Shown piece by piece: positions 15,279 through 22,807 of a DNA stretch of 27,642 nucleotides. Under the pieces are notes generated by a model. The model saw only the letters and a list, made by a program, of their open reading frames with translations, was not told the origin of the DNA and ran no database searches. Positions within the stretch are counted from its first letter, which is position 1. Each line of letters opens with the position of its first letter. Origin of the DNA: Nitrospira bacterium HGW-Nitrospira-1 (lineage in GTDB: Bacteria; Nitrospirota; Thermodesulfovibrionia; Thermodesulfovibrionales; UBA6898); assembly GCA_002839535.1 (NCBI GenBank), contig PGYF01000002.1, positions 5,205 to 32,846 on the forward strand, written 5' to 3'. Both the position numbers and the translations under genes were made by a program.

Positions 15279-15787
15279 TACGGATACTGCGTCAGATATT
15301 TCGTACAGGCATAGTAACTGAGCCGCTTCCTGGGGAAGTTACTGCTGAGATTGAACAGGTTGGCGCCAGACTTGAGGAGACTGTCAGAAAACGTTTCAGC
15401 GGAAGTCTTGCGATAAGGCAGGTGGATGCAGGCTCCTGTAACGGCTGTGAACTTGAGATACATGCCATAAATAATCCGATCTATAACTGCGAGAGATACG
15501 GCATACATTTTACCGCGTCTCCGCGTTTTGCCGATATGCTCCTGGTCACAGGGCCGGTGACGAGGAATATGGAGATAGCGCTTCGCAGGACATATAATGC
15601 AACCCCTTCTCCAAAACTGGTGGTTGCGGTTGGTGATTGCGGCTGCAACGGGGGCATATTCGGAGAGAGTTACGCGTCCCTCGGCGGAGTCAGCAAGATT
15701 ATTCCTGTGGATGTTTACATCCCCGGCTGTCCGCCGACGCCGGCTGCCTTGCTCAACGGCATCCTGAAGGCGATTAGCAAATTCTGA
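15275..15787 (+). CDS. ehrS: Ehr small subunit (NuoB/HyfI-like), 4Fe-4S protein
   Basis: This 170-residue subunit should hold the cluster closest to the large subunit. Ligands for one 4Fe-4S cluster are visible: DAGSCNGCELE (Cys55, Cys58), VGDCGCNGG (Cys122) and YIPGCPPTP (Cys152). The spacing follows the hydrogenase-type CxxC, not the tandem CC of respiratory NuoB. So the electron relay is kept even though the NiFe site in ehrL is lost. It is the last gene of the operon. Its stop is 3 nt from the stop of the convergent ferredoxin gene, so no terminator separates them. Confidence 0.92.
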   Translation: MIRILRQIFRTGIVTEPLPGEVTAEIEQVGARLEETVRKRFSGSLAIRQVDAGSCNGCELEIHAINNPIYNCERYGIHFTASPRFADMLLVTGPVTRNMEIALRRTYNATPSPKLVVAVGDCGCNGGIFGESYASLGGVSKIIPVDVYIPGCPPTPAALLNGILKAISKF

Positions 15788-15790
15788 TTT

Positions 15791-16459
15791 TCAAATCCCT
15801 CTTTTCTCAAACTGTAAGGCATTTTTCGGACAGGCAGCTATGCAGGTTGAACATTTGATGCAATCATTATCCCTCATAATTCCATCATCTTTATATTCGC
15901 AAGGTTTTAGCTGCATAGGACAAACCTTAGAGCATAACTTGCAGGCTGCATTGCACTGTTCGGATATTCTGAGCGGGTTTTTCCCTTCAGCCAAATAATT
16001 GCTTATCGTGCCCATCGGACATATATGACACCATATGCGTTGCTGGTAAATTACCCCAAGCACAATGCCGAGGGCAGTCGTAACAGTTAAAAGTCTTACC
16101 ATTGCCAGCCCAATTCCATTAATGTCGCCCCATAATATATAAATCTGCGACCCCAAAACCCCAAGGAGCAGGGCAAGCATAAAGACACGAAAGCCGGTTT
16201 TTCTGAAGAAGGACGGTATCTCCCTCTTAAGGCTTATCTTTTGTATGAAGAGGTCATAAAAACTTCCCCTCGGGCACATCCAGTCGCACCATGCCCTTCC
16301 TTTATAAAACGCGATTGTTATAGCTCCAAGCATACAGCCAAGCAGAAAAAAGCCTAATTTTGGATAAAACCATCCCCCGATTATTACAATCGGAAGTCCA
16401 GGCCATGTGTATAATTGAAGCCTCCTGCGTTTTTTATTTAATTGTTCAAGTTTAAGCAT
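15791..16459 (-). CDS. NapH-like membrane ferredoxin (4Fe-4S binding protein)
   Basis: The 222-residue protein has four probable membrane spans and cytoplasmic-type cysteine motifs CDWMCP (58-63) and CHICP (144-148), as in NapH/RdxA-type quinol dehydrogenases. A C-terminal double ferredoxin follows, with cysteines at about 169, 173, 176 and 180 and CIKCSTCIAACP (200-211). It may pass electrons between the quinone pool and an iron-sulfur partner; the partner is unknown. I chose ATG 16459 because AGGAGG lies 5 nt upstream. An in-frame ATG at 16510 adds 17 residues but lies upstream of the predicted transcription start and lacks a ribosome binding site. It converges on the Ehr operon with a 3-nt gap. 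Confidence 0.88.
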   Translation of the reverse strand: MLKLEQLNKKRRRLQLYTWPGLPIVIIGGWFYPKLGFFLLGCMLGAITIAFYKGRAWCDWMCPRGSFYDLFIQKISLKREIPSFFRKTGFRVFMLALLLGVLGSQIYILWGDINGIGLAMVRLLTVTTALGIVLGVIYQQRIWCHICPMGTISNYLAEGKNPLRISEQCNAACKLCSKVCPMQLKPCEYKDDGIMRDNDCIKCSTCIAACPKNALQFEKRGI

Positions 16460-16502
16460 GCTGCCTCCTGTTGCCTTTCCCCCATAAACCCGGGTCCTGG
16501 TA

Positions 16503-16548
16503 TTTTTCATATAAATGTATTTATATATGATTATATGAAAAAAGTCAA
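16503..16548 (-). promoter_or_regulatory. Promoter with palindromic operator of the NapH-like gene
   Basis: On the minus strand TTGACT (16548-16543), a 17-nt spacer and TATAAA (16525-16520) form a good sigma-70-type promoter, predicted to start near 16513. Over the -10 lies the perfect palindrome ATATAAAT-GT-ATTTATAT (16509-16526). A second, 12-bp inverted repeat (16503-16514 with 16531-16542) encloses the -10. This is the layout of a repressor operator; the regulator is unknown. Confidence 0.6.
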
Positions 16549-16605
16549 GATAAAAGTTTTTGTTCTGGGTCTTCGCATAAGAGTGCAGGTCATTTTGCGC
16601 TGTTT

Positions 16606-16626
16606 CCCCTATTTGGCAAAGAGGGG
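16606..16626. repeat. Short inverted repeat, CCCCT/AGGGG intergenic motif
   Basis: CCCCT (16606-16610) and AGGGG (16622-16626) flank ATTTGGCAAAG and are followed by GTGAGGGGAGATTTT. This looks like one of the dispersed repeats filling 16560-16740. No coding frame is supported here. Confidence 0.35.
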
Positions 16627-16645
16627 TGAGGGGAGATTTTAATTT

Positions 16646-16723
16646 GTCATTTCGACCGCAGGGAGAAATCTTTATTCCGCAACCTATTTAAAAGACAAGA
16701 TTCCTCGCTTCGCTCGGAATGAC
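16646..16723. repeat. REP-like imperfect inverted repeat (GTCATTTCGA...AATGAC)
   Basis: Two 27-nt arms (16646-16672 and 16697-16723) are near-complementary: the outer GTCATT/AATGAC is perfect, then few mismatches to AGATT/AATCT. The inner part of the second arm reads CTCGCTTCGCTCGG. This composition is typical of REP-like dispersed palindromes in many bacteria. A partial copy may lie at the window start (GGAATGACG). Confidence 0.6.
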
Positions 16724-16769
16724 AATGGTTTCCCGGCAGCTTGACTGAGCGGCAATAATTAAGGTATTT

Positions 16770-17024
16770 TTGAAAATGGTTTTTTCTTCCAATATCCTTC
16801 CGGTCATAGCTCTCTCTCTCTTTACTTTTTGTCTGAACCTGTTTTTCGGATATTTCAGAGGCAAGCAAAAAAAATTCTCTTTCAAGTGGTTTTTATATAT
16901 CCATTTGCCGATTCCACTGGTTGTTTTGGCGCGGCTGTTTTTACATCTTGATTACCGCTATATACCGATACTGCTTTTGGCTGCCATAGCAGGCCAGATT
17001 GTCGGCGCCAGGCTGGAATTCTAA
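16770..17024 (+). CDS. Small uncharacterised membrane protein
   Basis: This 84-residue (or 82-residue) protein has about three hydrophobic segments: ILPVIALSLFTFCLNLFFGYF, IHLPIPLVVLARLFL and IPILLLAAIAGQIVGARL. Between the first two lies a basic loop, RGKQKKFSFKWF. The order NLFFGYFR, KFSFKWFLYIHLPIPLV and GQIVGARL resembles, from memory, a widespread short family without known function, so I think it is a real gene. The start may be TTG 16770 (AAGG 5 nt upstream) or ATG 16776. It stands alone between two REP-like repeats. A function cannot be assigned. Confidence 0.65.
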   Translation: MKMVFSSNILPVIALSLFTFCLNLFFGYFRGKQKKFSFKWFLYIHLPIPLVVLARLFLHLDYRYIPILLLAAIAGQIVGARLEF

Positions 17025-17034
17025 AACGTGCAAG

Positions 17035-17097
17035 TGTCATTGCCGGCCTTCGGCGTGAGCTCAGTCAAACGCCTGACCGGATGGTCGGGGAATGACA
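17035..17097. repeat. Second REP-like inverted repeat
   Basis: TGTCATTGCCGGCC (17035-17048) and GGTCGGGGAATGACA (17083-17097) form an imperfect inverted repeat with the same outer TGTCATT/AATGACA as the element at 16646. The two together bracket the small membrane protein gene. The remaining 17098-17296 is the leader and promoter region of the helicase; TTGAGT (17177-17182) with TTAAAA (17200-17205) is a weak promoter candidate. Confidence 0.5.
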
Positions 17098-17296
17098 AAG
17101 CATGAGAATCGCTCAATTTGGGCGCAAAGATAACGAGGACATATGGCTTATCTTATTTCTTTCATAGCTAAAACTGTTGAGTATGTGTAAAATACGGCAT
17201 TAAAACGTATAAACTATAGCGCCTTCAGCACCTTCTTTTAGAAAATTCCAGGGGTTTTATGTTACATAGAAGGCAAACAAGAAAGGTTAATGCATT

Positions 17297-18859
17297 ATGA
17301 AATTTGAAGATTTTTCACTTAGTAAAGAGACGCTGAAATCAATATCAATTATGGGATATGAGGAGCCGACGCCAATACAGATTTCCGCAATACCCATGGT
17401 CATGGGAGGCAAGGACATCGTCGGGCAGGCCCAGACAGGAACAGGAAAAACAGCTGCCTTCGGTATTCCGATTGTTGAATTGCACCGGAAAAGCAAAAAG
17501 CCATTCGCGATCATCCTTGAACCTACGCGGGAACTTGCAGTCCAGGTAGCGCAGGAGATCAACAAGATAGGCGCCAAAAAGAATATCGTTGTACTCCCGG
17601 TCTACGGAGGCAAAGCCATAGACACCCAGATTAGGGCGCTGAAAAAAGGGGTTGATGTGGTTGTCGGGACCCCTGGCCGCGTCATTGACCATATAAAGAG
17701 AAAGACCATATCGCTTTCAGAGATAAAGATCGTTGTCCTTGATGAGGCAGACGAGATGCTCGATATGGGGTTTGTTGAGGACATCGAGACGATTCTTAAA
17801 ACCACTCCGCCGGAGAGGCAGACGCTCCTGTTTTCAGCGACAATGCCCCAGCCAATCATGAACATCGCCAAAAGATACATGAGGAACCCGGAAAAAATCC
17901 GGATCAACCCGAAGGACCTCGTGGTGACGGAAATCAAACAGGTTTTTTATGAGGTGCGCGATGTTGACAAAATAAATGCCCTCTCCAGACTCCTTGATGT
18001 AGAGGACCCGAAACTGGCGATTGTCTTCTGTCATACCAAGAGGGACGTGGATGAAGTCGCAATGAAGCTGGAACAGATGGGATATAATGCAAGCGCGCTT
18101 CACGGCGATTATACCCAGGCCCGGCGGGACGAGGTCATGGGAAAATTTAAAAAAGGGATGATTGACGTCCTGGTCGCAACAGACGTTGCAGCAAGGGGGC
18201 TCGACATAAAAAATGTCACCCACGTAATCAACTACAGCATTCCACAAAACCCTGACAGTTACATACACAGGATAGGCAGGACCGGAAGGGCAGGGAAATC
18301 CGGGATCGCCATAACCCTGGTAACGCCGAGGGAATATAACCATCTCCGGCTGATCGAAAGAACTGTCAGGACAACCATCGACCGCAAAAAACTGCCCTCC
18401 TCACAGGATGTCATCAAGGCGAAAGAGAAGAATATCACCAAAGATATTTCTGAAATAATCTCACAGAACAAACATGCTGCATACGAACCTTTCATCAGGG
18501 ATTTATCAGAGCATTTCAGTTTTGCCGATATTGCGGCAGCAGCCTTTCATATGGCCTTTGGCGAGCCGAAAGAGCAGCACATTGAAGAGCCGAGGGAAAG
18601 GGAGAAGACCGGCATAGTCCGCCTGTTCATGACGATCGGCAGAAAAGACAAGGTAAAAGTGCCTGACATCATAAAGTCAATCGCCGCAGAGGCCAATATT
18701 CCTCAAAGCAAGATCGGGAAAATAGACGTCTTCGACAAGTTCACCTTTGTCGAGGTGCCGGCAGAACTTGCCGACCGCGTAATCCGTTCAGTGGATGACG
18801 TAATCATGATGGGCAGAAGGGTCAAGATTCAGCAGGCCCAGGCAAAAAGACATAAGTAA
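17297..18859 (+). CDS. deaD: DEAD-box RNA helicase, DeaD/CsdA-type
   Basis: The 520-residue ATP-dependent RNA helicase has all core motifs: Q-motif GYEEPTPIQ (20-28), Walker A AQTGTGKT (45-52), PTREL (76-80), TPGR, DEAD (149-152), SAT (180-182), ATDVAARGLDI and HRIGRTGRAG. A C-terminal DbpA-type RNA-binding domain (about 445-515, VRLFMTIGRKDKVKVPDII to FVEVPAELADRVI) follows a charged linker. Such proteins unwind RNA in ribosome assembly, mRNA decay and cold adaptation. The ATG at 17297 fits the family N-terminus MKFEDFSLS; GAAAGG lies about 10 nt upstream. It is monocistronic, with no clear hairpin terminator in 18860-18951, and converges on the PfkB gene. Confidence 0.95.
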   Translation: MKFEDFSLSKETLKSISIMGYEEPTPIQISAIPMVMGGKDIVGQAQTGTGKTAAFGIPIVELHRKSKKPFAIILEPTRELAVQVAQEINKIGAKKNIVVLPVYGGKAIDTQIRALKKGVDVVVGTPGRVIDHIKRKTISLSEIKIVVLDEADEMLDMGFVEDIETILKTTPPERQTLLFSATMPQPIMNIAKRYMRNPEKIRINPKDLVVTEIKQVFYEVRDVDKINALSRLLDVEDPKLAIVFCHTKRDVDEVAMKLEQMGYNASALHGDYTQARRDEVMGKFKKGMIDVLVATDVAARGLDIKNVTHVINYSIPQNPDSYIHRIGRTGRAGKSGIAITLVTPREYNHLRLIERTVRTTIDRKKLPSSQDVIKAKEKNITKDISEIISQNKHAAYEPFIRDLSEHFSFADIAAAAFHMAFGEPKEQHIEEPREREKTGIVRLFMTIGRKDKVKVPDIIKSIAAEANIPQSKIGKIDVFDKFTFVEVPAELADRVIRSVDDVIMMGRRVKIQQAQAKRHK

Positions 18860-18951
18860 AACTCTCACAAGGCATTCAGTAAGGCTTTTCGTAATCCCGA
18901 AAAATGCATTATTTGGGTTGATCTGAGCGGTATTTTGCCGTCCGCCCGGTT

Positions 18952-19884
18952 TTACAGCACGCCGAAATTCTGTCTGTATCTTTCAGCAAAATCCTCATAC
19001 GTAAAACAATGTTCTTGCGTCCCGTATTTCTCTATCGCATACGTTGCCGAAACAGCGCCCATCTTTGCCGCTGTCTGGAGATCCCTGCCCATGGCAATCC
19101 CTTTAAGAAGCCCGGCCCTGTAAGCATCACCCGCTCCTGTAGGGTCAAGCACCTCGGATACTTTGGCTGCAGGCACAATAATATCTTTCCCCCTGGCGCT
19201 TATCATAGAGCCTTCTTCACCAAGGGTTGTGATAATGGTGGAAACCAGACCTGACAGTTCCTTTTTCTCCACGCCCGTCATCTTTATAATCATATGGAGT
19301 TCATAGTCATTGGAGATAAGCATTGCGGCCCCCTCAAGCCACTCCCTGAGGGTATTGCCTTCCCATTGGGTCAGCGACTGCCCTGGATCGCAGATATAGC
19401 GAATCCCCTTATCCCTGCAGGCCGCTGCATATTCGATCATATCCTGAAGGTTTCCAGGCGCGATCAGGACTATCGAATTTTCAGGCTCTATCGCATCCAC
19501 ATTGAATACGGAGGGATATTTCATTGCCCCTGGGTTAAATCCTGTTATCTGATTGTCAGCCTTGTCGGTTGTTATGTACGCCCCGGCTGTGAACTCATCA
19601 TCTAAAATTTTTATCCCCTCGACAGAGATATTGTTCTTCTGCAGCCATTCAAAATAGCGCCCATAGTCCCTGCCGATCGTGGCGATAATAATGGGTTGCT
19701 CCCTGAGAAGGCCCAGTGAATAAGCAATATTACCCGCAGTGCCCCCGAATTTTTCCGCCATCCCGTTCACTGTAAAACTGACATTGAGGATATGGAGCTT
19801 GTCAGGGAGAATGTGATCGGAAAACTTCCCCGGAAAGTCCATTATTCTGTCGTAGGCCATTGAGCCGGATATGTAAATATTCAT
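18952..19884 (-). CDS. PfkB-family carbohydrate/nucleoside kinase (adenosine kinase-like)
   Basis: The 310-residue PfkB (ribokinase-fold) kinase shows the N-terminal GGTAGNIAYSLGLL (48-61) and the C-terminal signature DPTGAGDAYRAG (247-258), with catalytic base Asp253. The start IYISGSMAYDRIMDFPGKF and the general pattern match the group annotated as adenosine kinase-like sugar kinases. ATP-dependent phosphorylation of a sugar or nucleoside is secure; the substrate is not. A GGAGAT ribosome binding site lies upstream of the ATG at 19884. The gene follows uvrC by 17 nt on the same strand, so the two are probably cotranscribed, although no functional link is obvious. Confidence 0.9.
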   Translation of the reverse strand: MNIYISGSMAYDRIMDFPGKFSDHILPDKLHILNVSFTVNGMAEKFGGTAGNIAYSLGLLREQPIIIATIGRDYGRYFEWLQKNNISVEGIKILDDEFTAGAYITTDKADNQITGFNPGAMKYPSVFNVDAIEPENSIVLIAPGNLQDMIEYAAACRDKGIRYICDPGQSLTQWEGNTLREWLEGAAMLISNDYELHMIIKMTGVEKKELSGLVSTIITTLGEEGSMISARGKDIIVPAAKVSEVLDPTGAGDAYRAGLLKGIAMGRDLQTAAKMGAVSATYAIEKYGTQEHCFTYEDFAERYRQNFGVL

Positions 19885-19901
19885 TGTATCTCCGTATCTT
19901 T

Positions 19902-21707
19902 CTATTTTTTCAATGCTGCCAGAATATCTTCAGCTATCTTCCTGTTAAACCCCTTGAGGCCTGCTATTTCTTCGCCCGTAGCCCGCCGTATGGCCTCTAT
20001 ACTACCAAAATGTTTCAGTAATGCAAAATGCCTTTTTCTGCCCACCCCGTAAATCTTTTCAAGAGGAGACTCAAGAGCTTTTCTGGAACGGAGTTTCTTG
20101 TGATAGAGGATCGCAAAACGATGGACCTCATCCCTTATCTTCTTTAAAAGCAGGGACGAAGGCCTTCCGTCTTCAAGGTCAACGGGCCATCTTTCCCCAT
20201 GCAAAAAAATCCTGTCAGGGTCCTTGGCAAGCCCGACTATATATTTATCTTTTATATGGTTTTCACGGAAAACACTCAGGGCAGCTTCGAGATGCTCCCT
20301 GCCCCCGTCGATTATCATCATATCAGGCAATTCGCCTGCCGGATTATTGATCGTCCGCTTCACCATCTCTTTCATCATCGCATAGTCGTCCGGTCCCTTG
20401 ACCGCATCCATTTTGATATGGCGGTAGAGCTGTTTTTTGAACTCTCCGTTTTCCCAGTATACAAAGGCCCCTACAGCCTCTTTTCCCCCCATATTCGAGA
20501 TATCGAAGGCGCCGATGGACTGTGGTATACTCTGAAAATGTAGTCTTGAGGCAATCTCTTCAAGCGCCAGACTCTTTCCCGTATCGCCGGCGCTCAGCGA
20601 GTGGATCCTCGCATTTTCCTCTGCCATCACCAGAAGCTTTTTCTTTATGCCGCGTTTCGGCGTCGCAATGCTTACATGACCCCCTCTTTTTTCTGACAGC
20701 CATGCAGACAATAAAGGGGCGTCTTCAGGCATGAGCGGGCATATCACCTCAGCCGGCGGAATGATCTCTTTTGCGTAAAACTGTTCGATAAAATTCTTAA
20801 TCAGACAGCTGTCTGATTCTCCGGCAATATCTTTTAAATAAAAATCCCTAAAGCCGATCATGATGCCGTTCCGCGAAAAAAGTATTTTAACGGCAAGAAT
20901 GTTTCCTGTTCTGAAAATACCTATTACATCAACATCGCCAAGCCCCTGAGCCGCCGCCTTCTGGGTCTCGGATATCCTCTGAATGGCCCTTATGCGATCT
21001 CTCACAAGCACAGCATCTTCATACCTCATTTCTTCGGAAAGCCTCCGCATCTTTTTTTCGAGCGACGCCAGAAGCCCTTTATTTTTTCCTTCAAGCAAAA
21101 GCCTGATATCCTGAATTATGCGGAGATATTCTCTGTGGTCAAATTCACCGGTGCAGGGCGCAACGCACCTCTTGATCTGATGCTGGATACAAGGCCTCAT
21201 CCGTTTTTCAAGGGAATATTTACAGGTCCGGACAGGGAAATTATTCCTGATAAAAGAAAGGGCGCTCCACATCGGCCCTGAAGGGACATAGGGACCAAAA
21301 TACCGCGCCCCATCCTTCCGGATCCTTCTTACTACCAGAAGACGGGGCCACTTTTCATTCAGGGTGAGCTTCAGATAGGGGTAACTCTTATCGTCCCGCA
21401 AGAGTATGTTATAGCGCGGTCTGTGCTGCTTTATGAGGTTTGCTTCCAGGACAAGGGCCTCAAGTTCATTCCCTGTTACGGTATATTCAAAGTCGCCGAC
21501 ACTCCCCATCATCGCGGATTTTCTCGGGTCAAGGGCATAGGATTTCTGGAAATAACTCCTGAGGCGGTTCCGTAATTCCCTGGCCTTTCCCACGTAAAGG
21601 ACTTTATGAAACTCATCCTGAAAAAGGTACACGCCTGGTTTTTCAGGAACAGACGCAAGCTTTTTCTGCAATTCCGGGACGTCGCTGTTTTGAGGATCTC
21701 TGGGCAT
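19902..21707 (-). CDS. uvrC: Excinuclease ABC subunit C
   Basis: UvrC makes both incisions around UvrB-bound DNA damage. The 601-residue protein has the N-terminal GIY-YIG nuclease (GVYLF at 25-29, VLYVGKA at 36-42), then four cysteines TCKYSLEKRMRPC ... KRCVAPC in the pattern of the UvrC iron-sulfur site. It continues with a UVR motif (KKMRRLSEEMRYEDAVLVRDRI), the RNase H-like second nuclease (GAFDISNMGGKEAVGAFVYW), and a C-terminal helix-hairpin-helix region (LEKIYGVGRKRHFALLKHFGS ... GLKGFNRKIAEDIL). The start at ATG 21707 lacks a clear ribosome binding site; the family-conserved part begins about 15 residues later. It lies 122 nt downstream of accA. Confidence 0.97.
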   Translation of the reverse strand: MPRDPQNSDVPELQKKLASVPEKPGVYLFQDEFHKVLYVGKARELRNRLRSYFQKSYALDPRKSAMMGSVGDFEYTVTGNELEALVLEANLIKQHRPRYNILLRDDKSYPYLKLTLNEKWPRLLVVRRIRKDGARYFGPYVPSGPMWSALSFIRNNFPVRTCKYSLEKRMRPCIQHQIKRCVAPCTGEFDHREYLRIIQDIRLLLEGKNKGLLASLEKKMRRLSEEMRYEDAVLVRDRIRAIQRISETQKAAAQGLGDVDVIGIFRTGNILAVKILFSRNGIMIGFRDFYLKDIAGESDSCLIKNFIEQFYAKEIIPPAEVICPLMPEDAPLLSAWLSEKRGGHVSIATPKRGIKKKLLVMAEENARIHSLSAGDTGKSLALEEIASRLHFQSIPQSIGAFDISNMGGKEAVGAFVYWENGEFKKQLYRHIKMDAVKGPDDYAMMKEMVKRTINNPAGELPDMMIIDGGREHLEAALSVFRENHIKDKYIVGLAKDPDRIFLHGERWPVDLEDGRPSSLLLKKIRDEVHRFAILYHKKLRSRKALESPLEKIYGVGRKRHFALLKHFGSIEAIRRATGEEIAGLKGFNRKIAEDILAALKK

Positions 21708-21829
21708 TCTGTTGCAAATTTTATATTAAGGGGCGAATAATTGAATAGACATGAATTAGAAAATCTCCCCGCTCCCCTTTTTGTTTTTTTATTATTGGCA
21801 TAAAATATTCCCTGTCTGAAAAGCAATCA

Positions 21830-22807
21830 TTATGCCTCTTCGACAAAGCTCCCGATTTTCTTGAGCCTCCTATACCGTTCTTCAACAAGCTTTCCGGGCG
21901 TCCTGGTTTTCAGTTCCTCGATCGTCTGCATGACCCTGTCGGAAATATTCCGTGCAGTCTGCTCAACATCCATATGCGCCCCGCCGGAAGGCTCGGGGAT
22001 AATATCGTCTATTATCTTAAAACGCAGAAGGTCCTGGGCTGTCAATTTGAGGGACTCGGACGCCCTTGAGAAATCTTCGGCATTCAGTTCACCGTTCTTC
22101 CTCCAGAGTATCGCGGCGCAGCCTTCAGGCGATATTACGGAATATACCGAATGCTCCAGCATATAAAGCCTGTCCGCAACGCTGAGTGCAAGTGCCCCGC
22201 CGCTGCCCCCTTCGCCGATAACAACAGACACTATCGGAGTTCTCAGCCTCGACATGTGCATGAGATTAGAGGCAATGGCCTCACCCTGGCCGCGTTCCTC
22301 GGGTCCGATTCCCGGATATGCCCCAGGGGTATCGATCAGGTTGACAATAGGCCTTTTGAACTTTTCAGCCATTTCCATAAGCCGTAACGCCTTTCGGTAG
22401 CCTTCAGGATGAGGCTGTCCGAAATTACGCCGTATCCTCTCCTTTGTGCCGCGGCCTTTCTGGTGGCCTATGATAACAACAGGCGCGCCCTTTATCTTAG
22501 CGAGGCCTCCGATGACGGCCTTATCATCAGCGAACCGCCTGTCACCGTGGAGTTCCAGAAATTCCTCTGTTATCAGGTTTATGTAATCAAGCGTATAGGG
22601 TCTGTCAGGATGTCTGGCGAGCAGCGTTTTCTGCCATGGCGTGAGCTTCGAGAATATCTCTGTTCTCAGGTCTTTCACCTTTTTTTCGAGTTTTCTGATC
22701 TCCCCTGATAAATTTACGTCCTTCCCGTCTGAAATCCTTTTCATTTCCTCAATCTTTAATTCCAGTTCCTCAATCGGTTTTTCAAACTCCAGATAGCACT
22801 TTATCAT
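21830..22807 (-). CDS. accA: Acetyl-CoA carboxylase carboxyltransferase subunit alpha
   Basis: AccA, with AccD, moves the carboxyl group from carboxybiotin to acetyl-CoA in the first step of fatty-acid synthesis. The 325-residue length fits. Hallmarks are LEFEKPIEELE at the N-terminus, LTPWQKTLLARHPDRPYTLDY, FLELHGDRRFADDKAV, GHQKGRGTKERIRRNFG, PIVNLIDTPGAYPGIGPEERGQ, the oxyanion-type GEGGSGGALAL, and VISPEGCAAILW. AccA proteins often follow dnaE in bacterial genomes, as here: the ATG overlaps the dnaE stop by ATGA, so expression is coupled to the replicative polymerase. accD is not in the window. Confidence 0.97.
   Translation of the reverse strand: MIKCYLEFEKPIEELELKIEEMKRISDGKDVNLSGEIRKLEKKVKDLRTEIFSKLTPWQKTLLARHPDRPYTLDYINLITEEFLELHGDRRFADDKAVIGGLAKIKGAPVVIIGHQKGRGTKERIRRNFGQPHPEGYRKALRLMEMAEKFKRPIVNLIDTPGAYPGIGPEERGQGEAIASNLMHMSRLRTPIVSVVIGEGGSGGALALSVADRLYMLEHSVYSVISPEGCAAILWRKNGELNAEDFSRASESLKLTAQDLLRFKIIDDIIPEPSGGAHMDVEQTARNISDRVMQTIEELKTRTPGKLVEERYRRLKKIGSFVEEA

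Noticed and set aside
8597..15787. Annotation as hydrogenase-4 or formate hydrogenlyase
   Set aside because: No NiFe-ligand cysteines in the large subunit, no ferredoxin subunits, no formate dehydrogenase and no maturation genes nearby.
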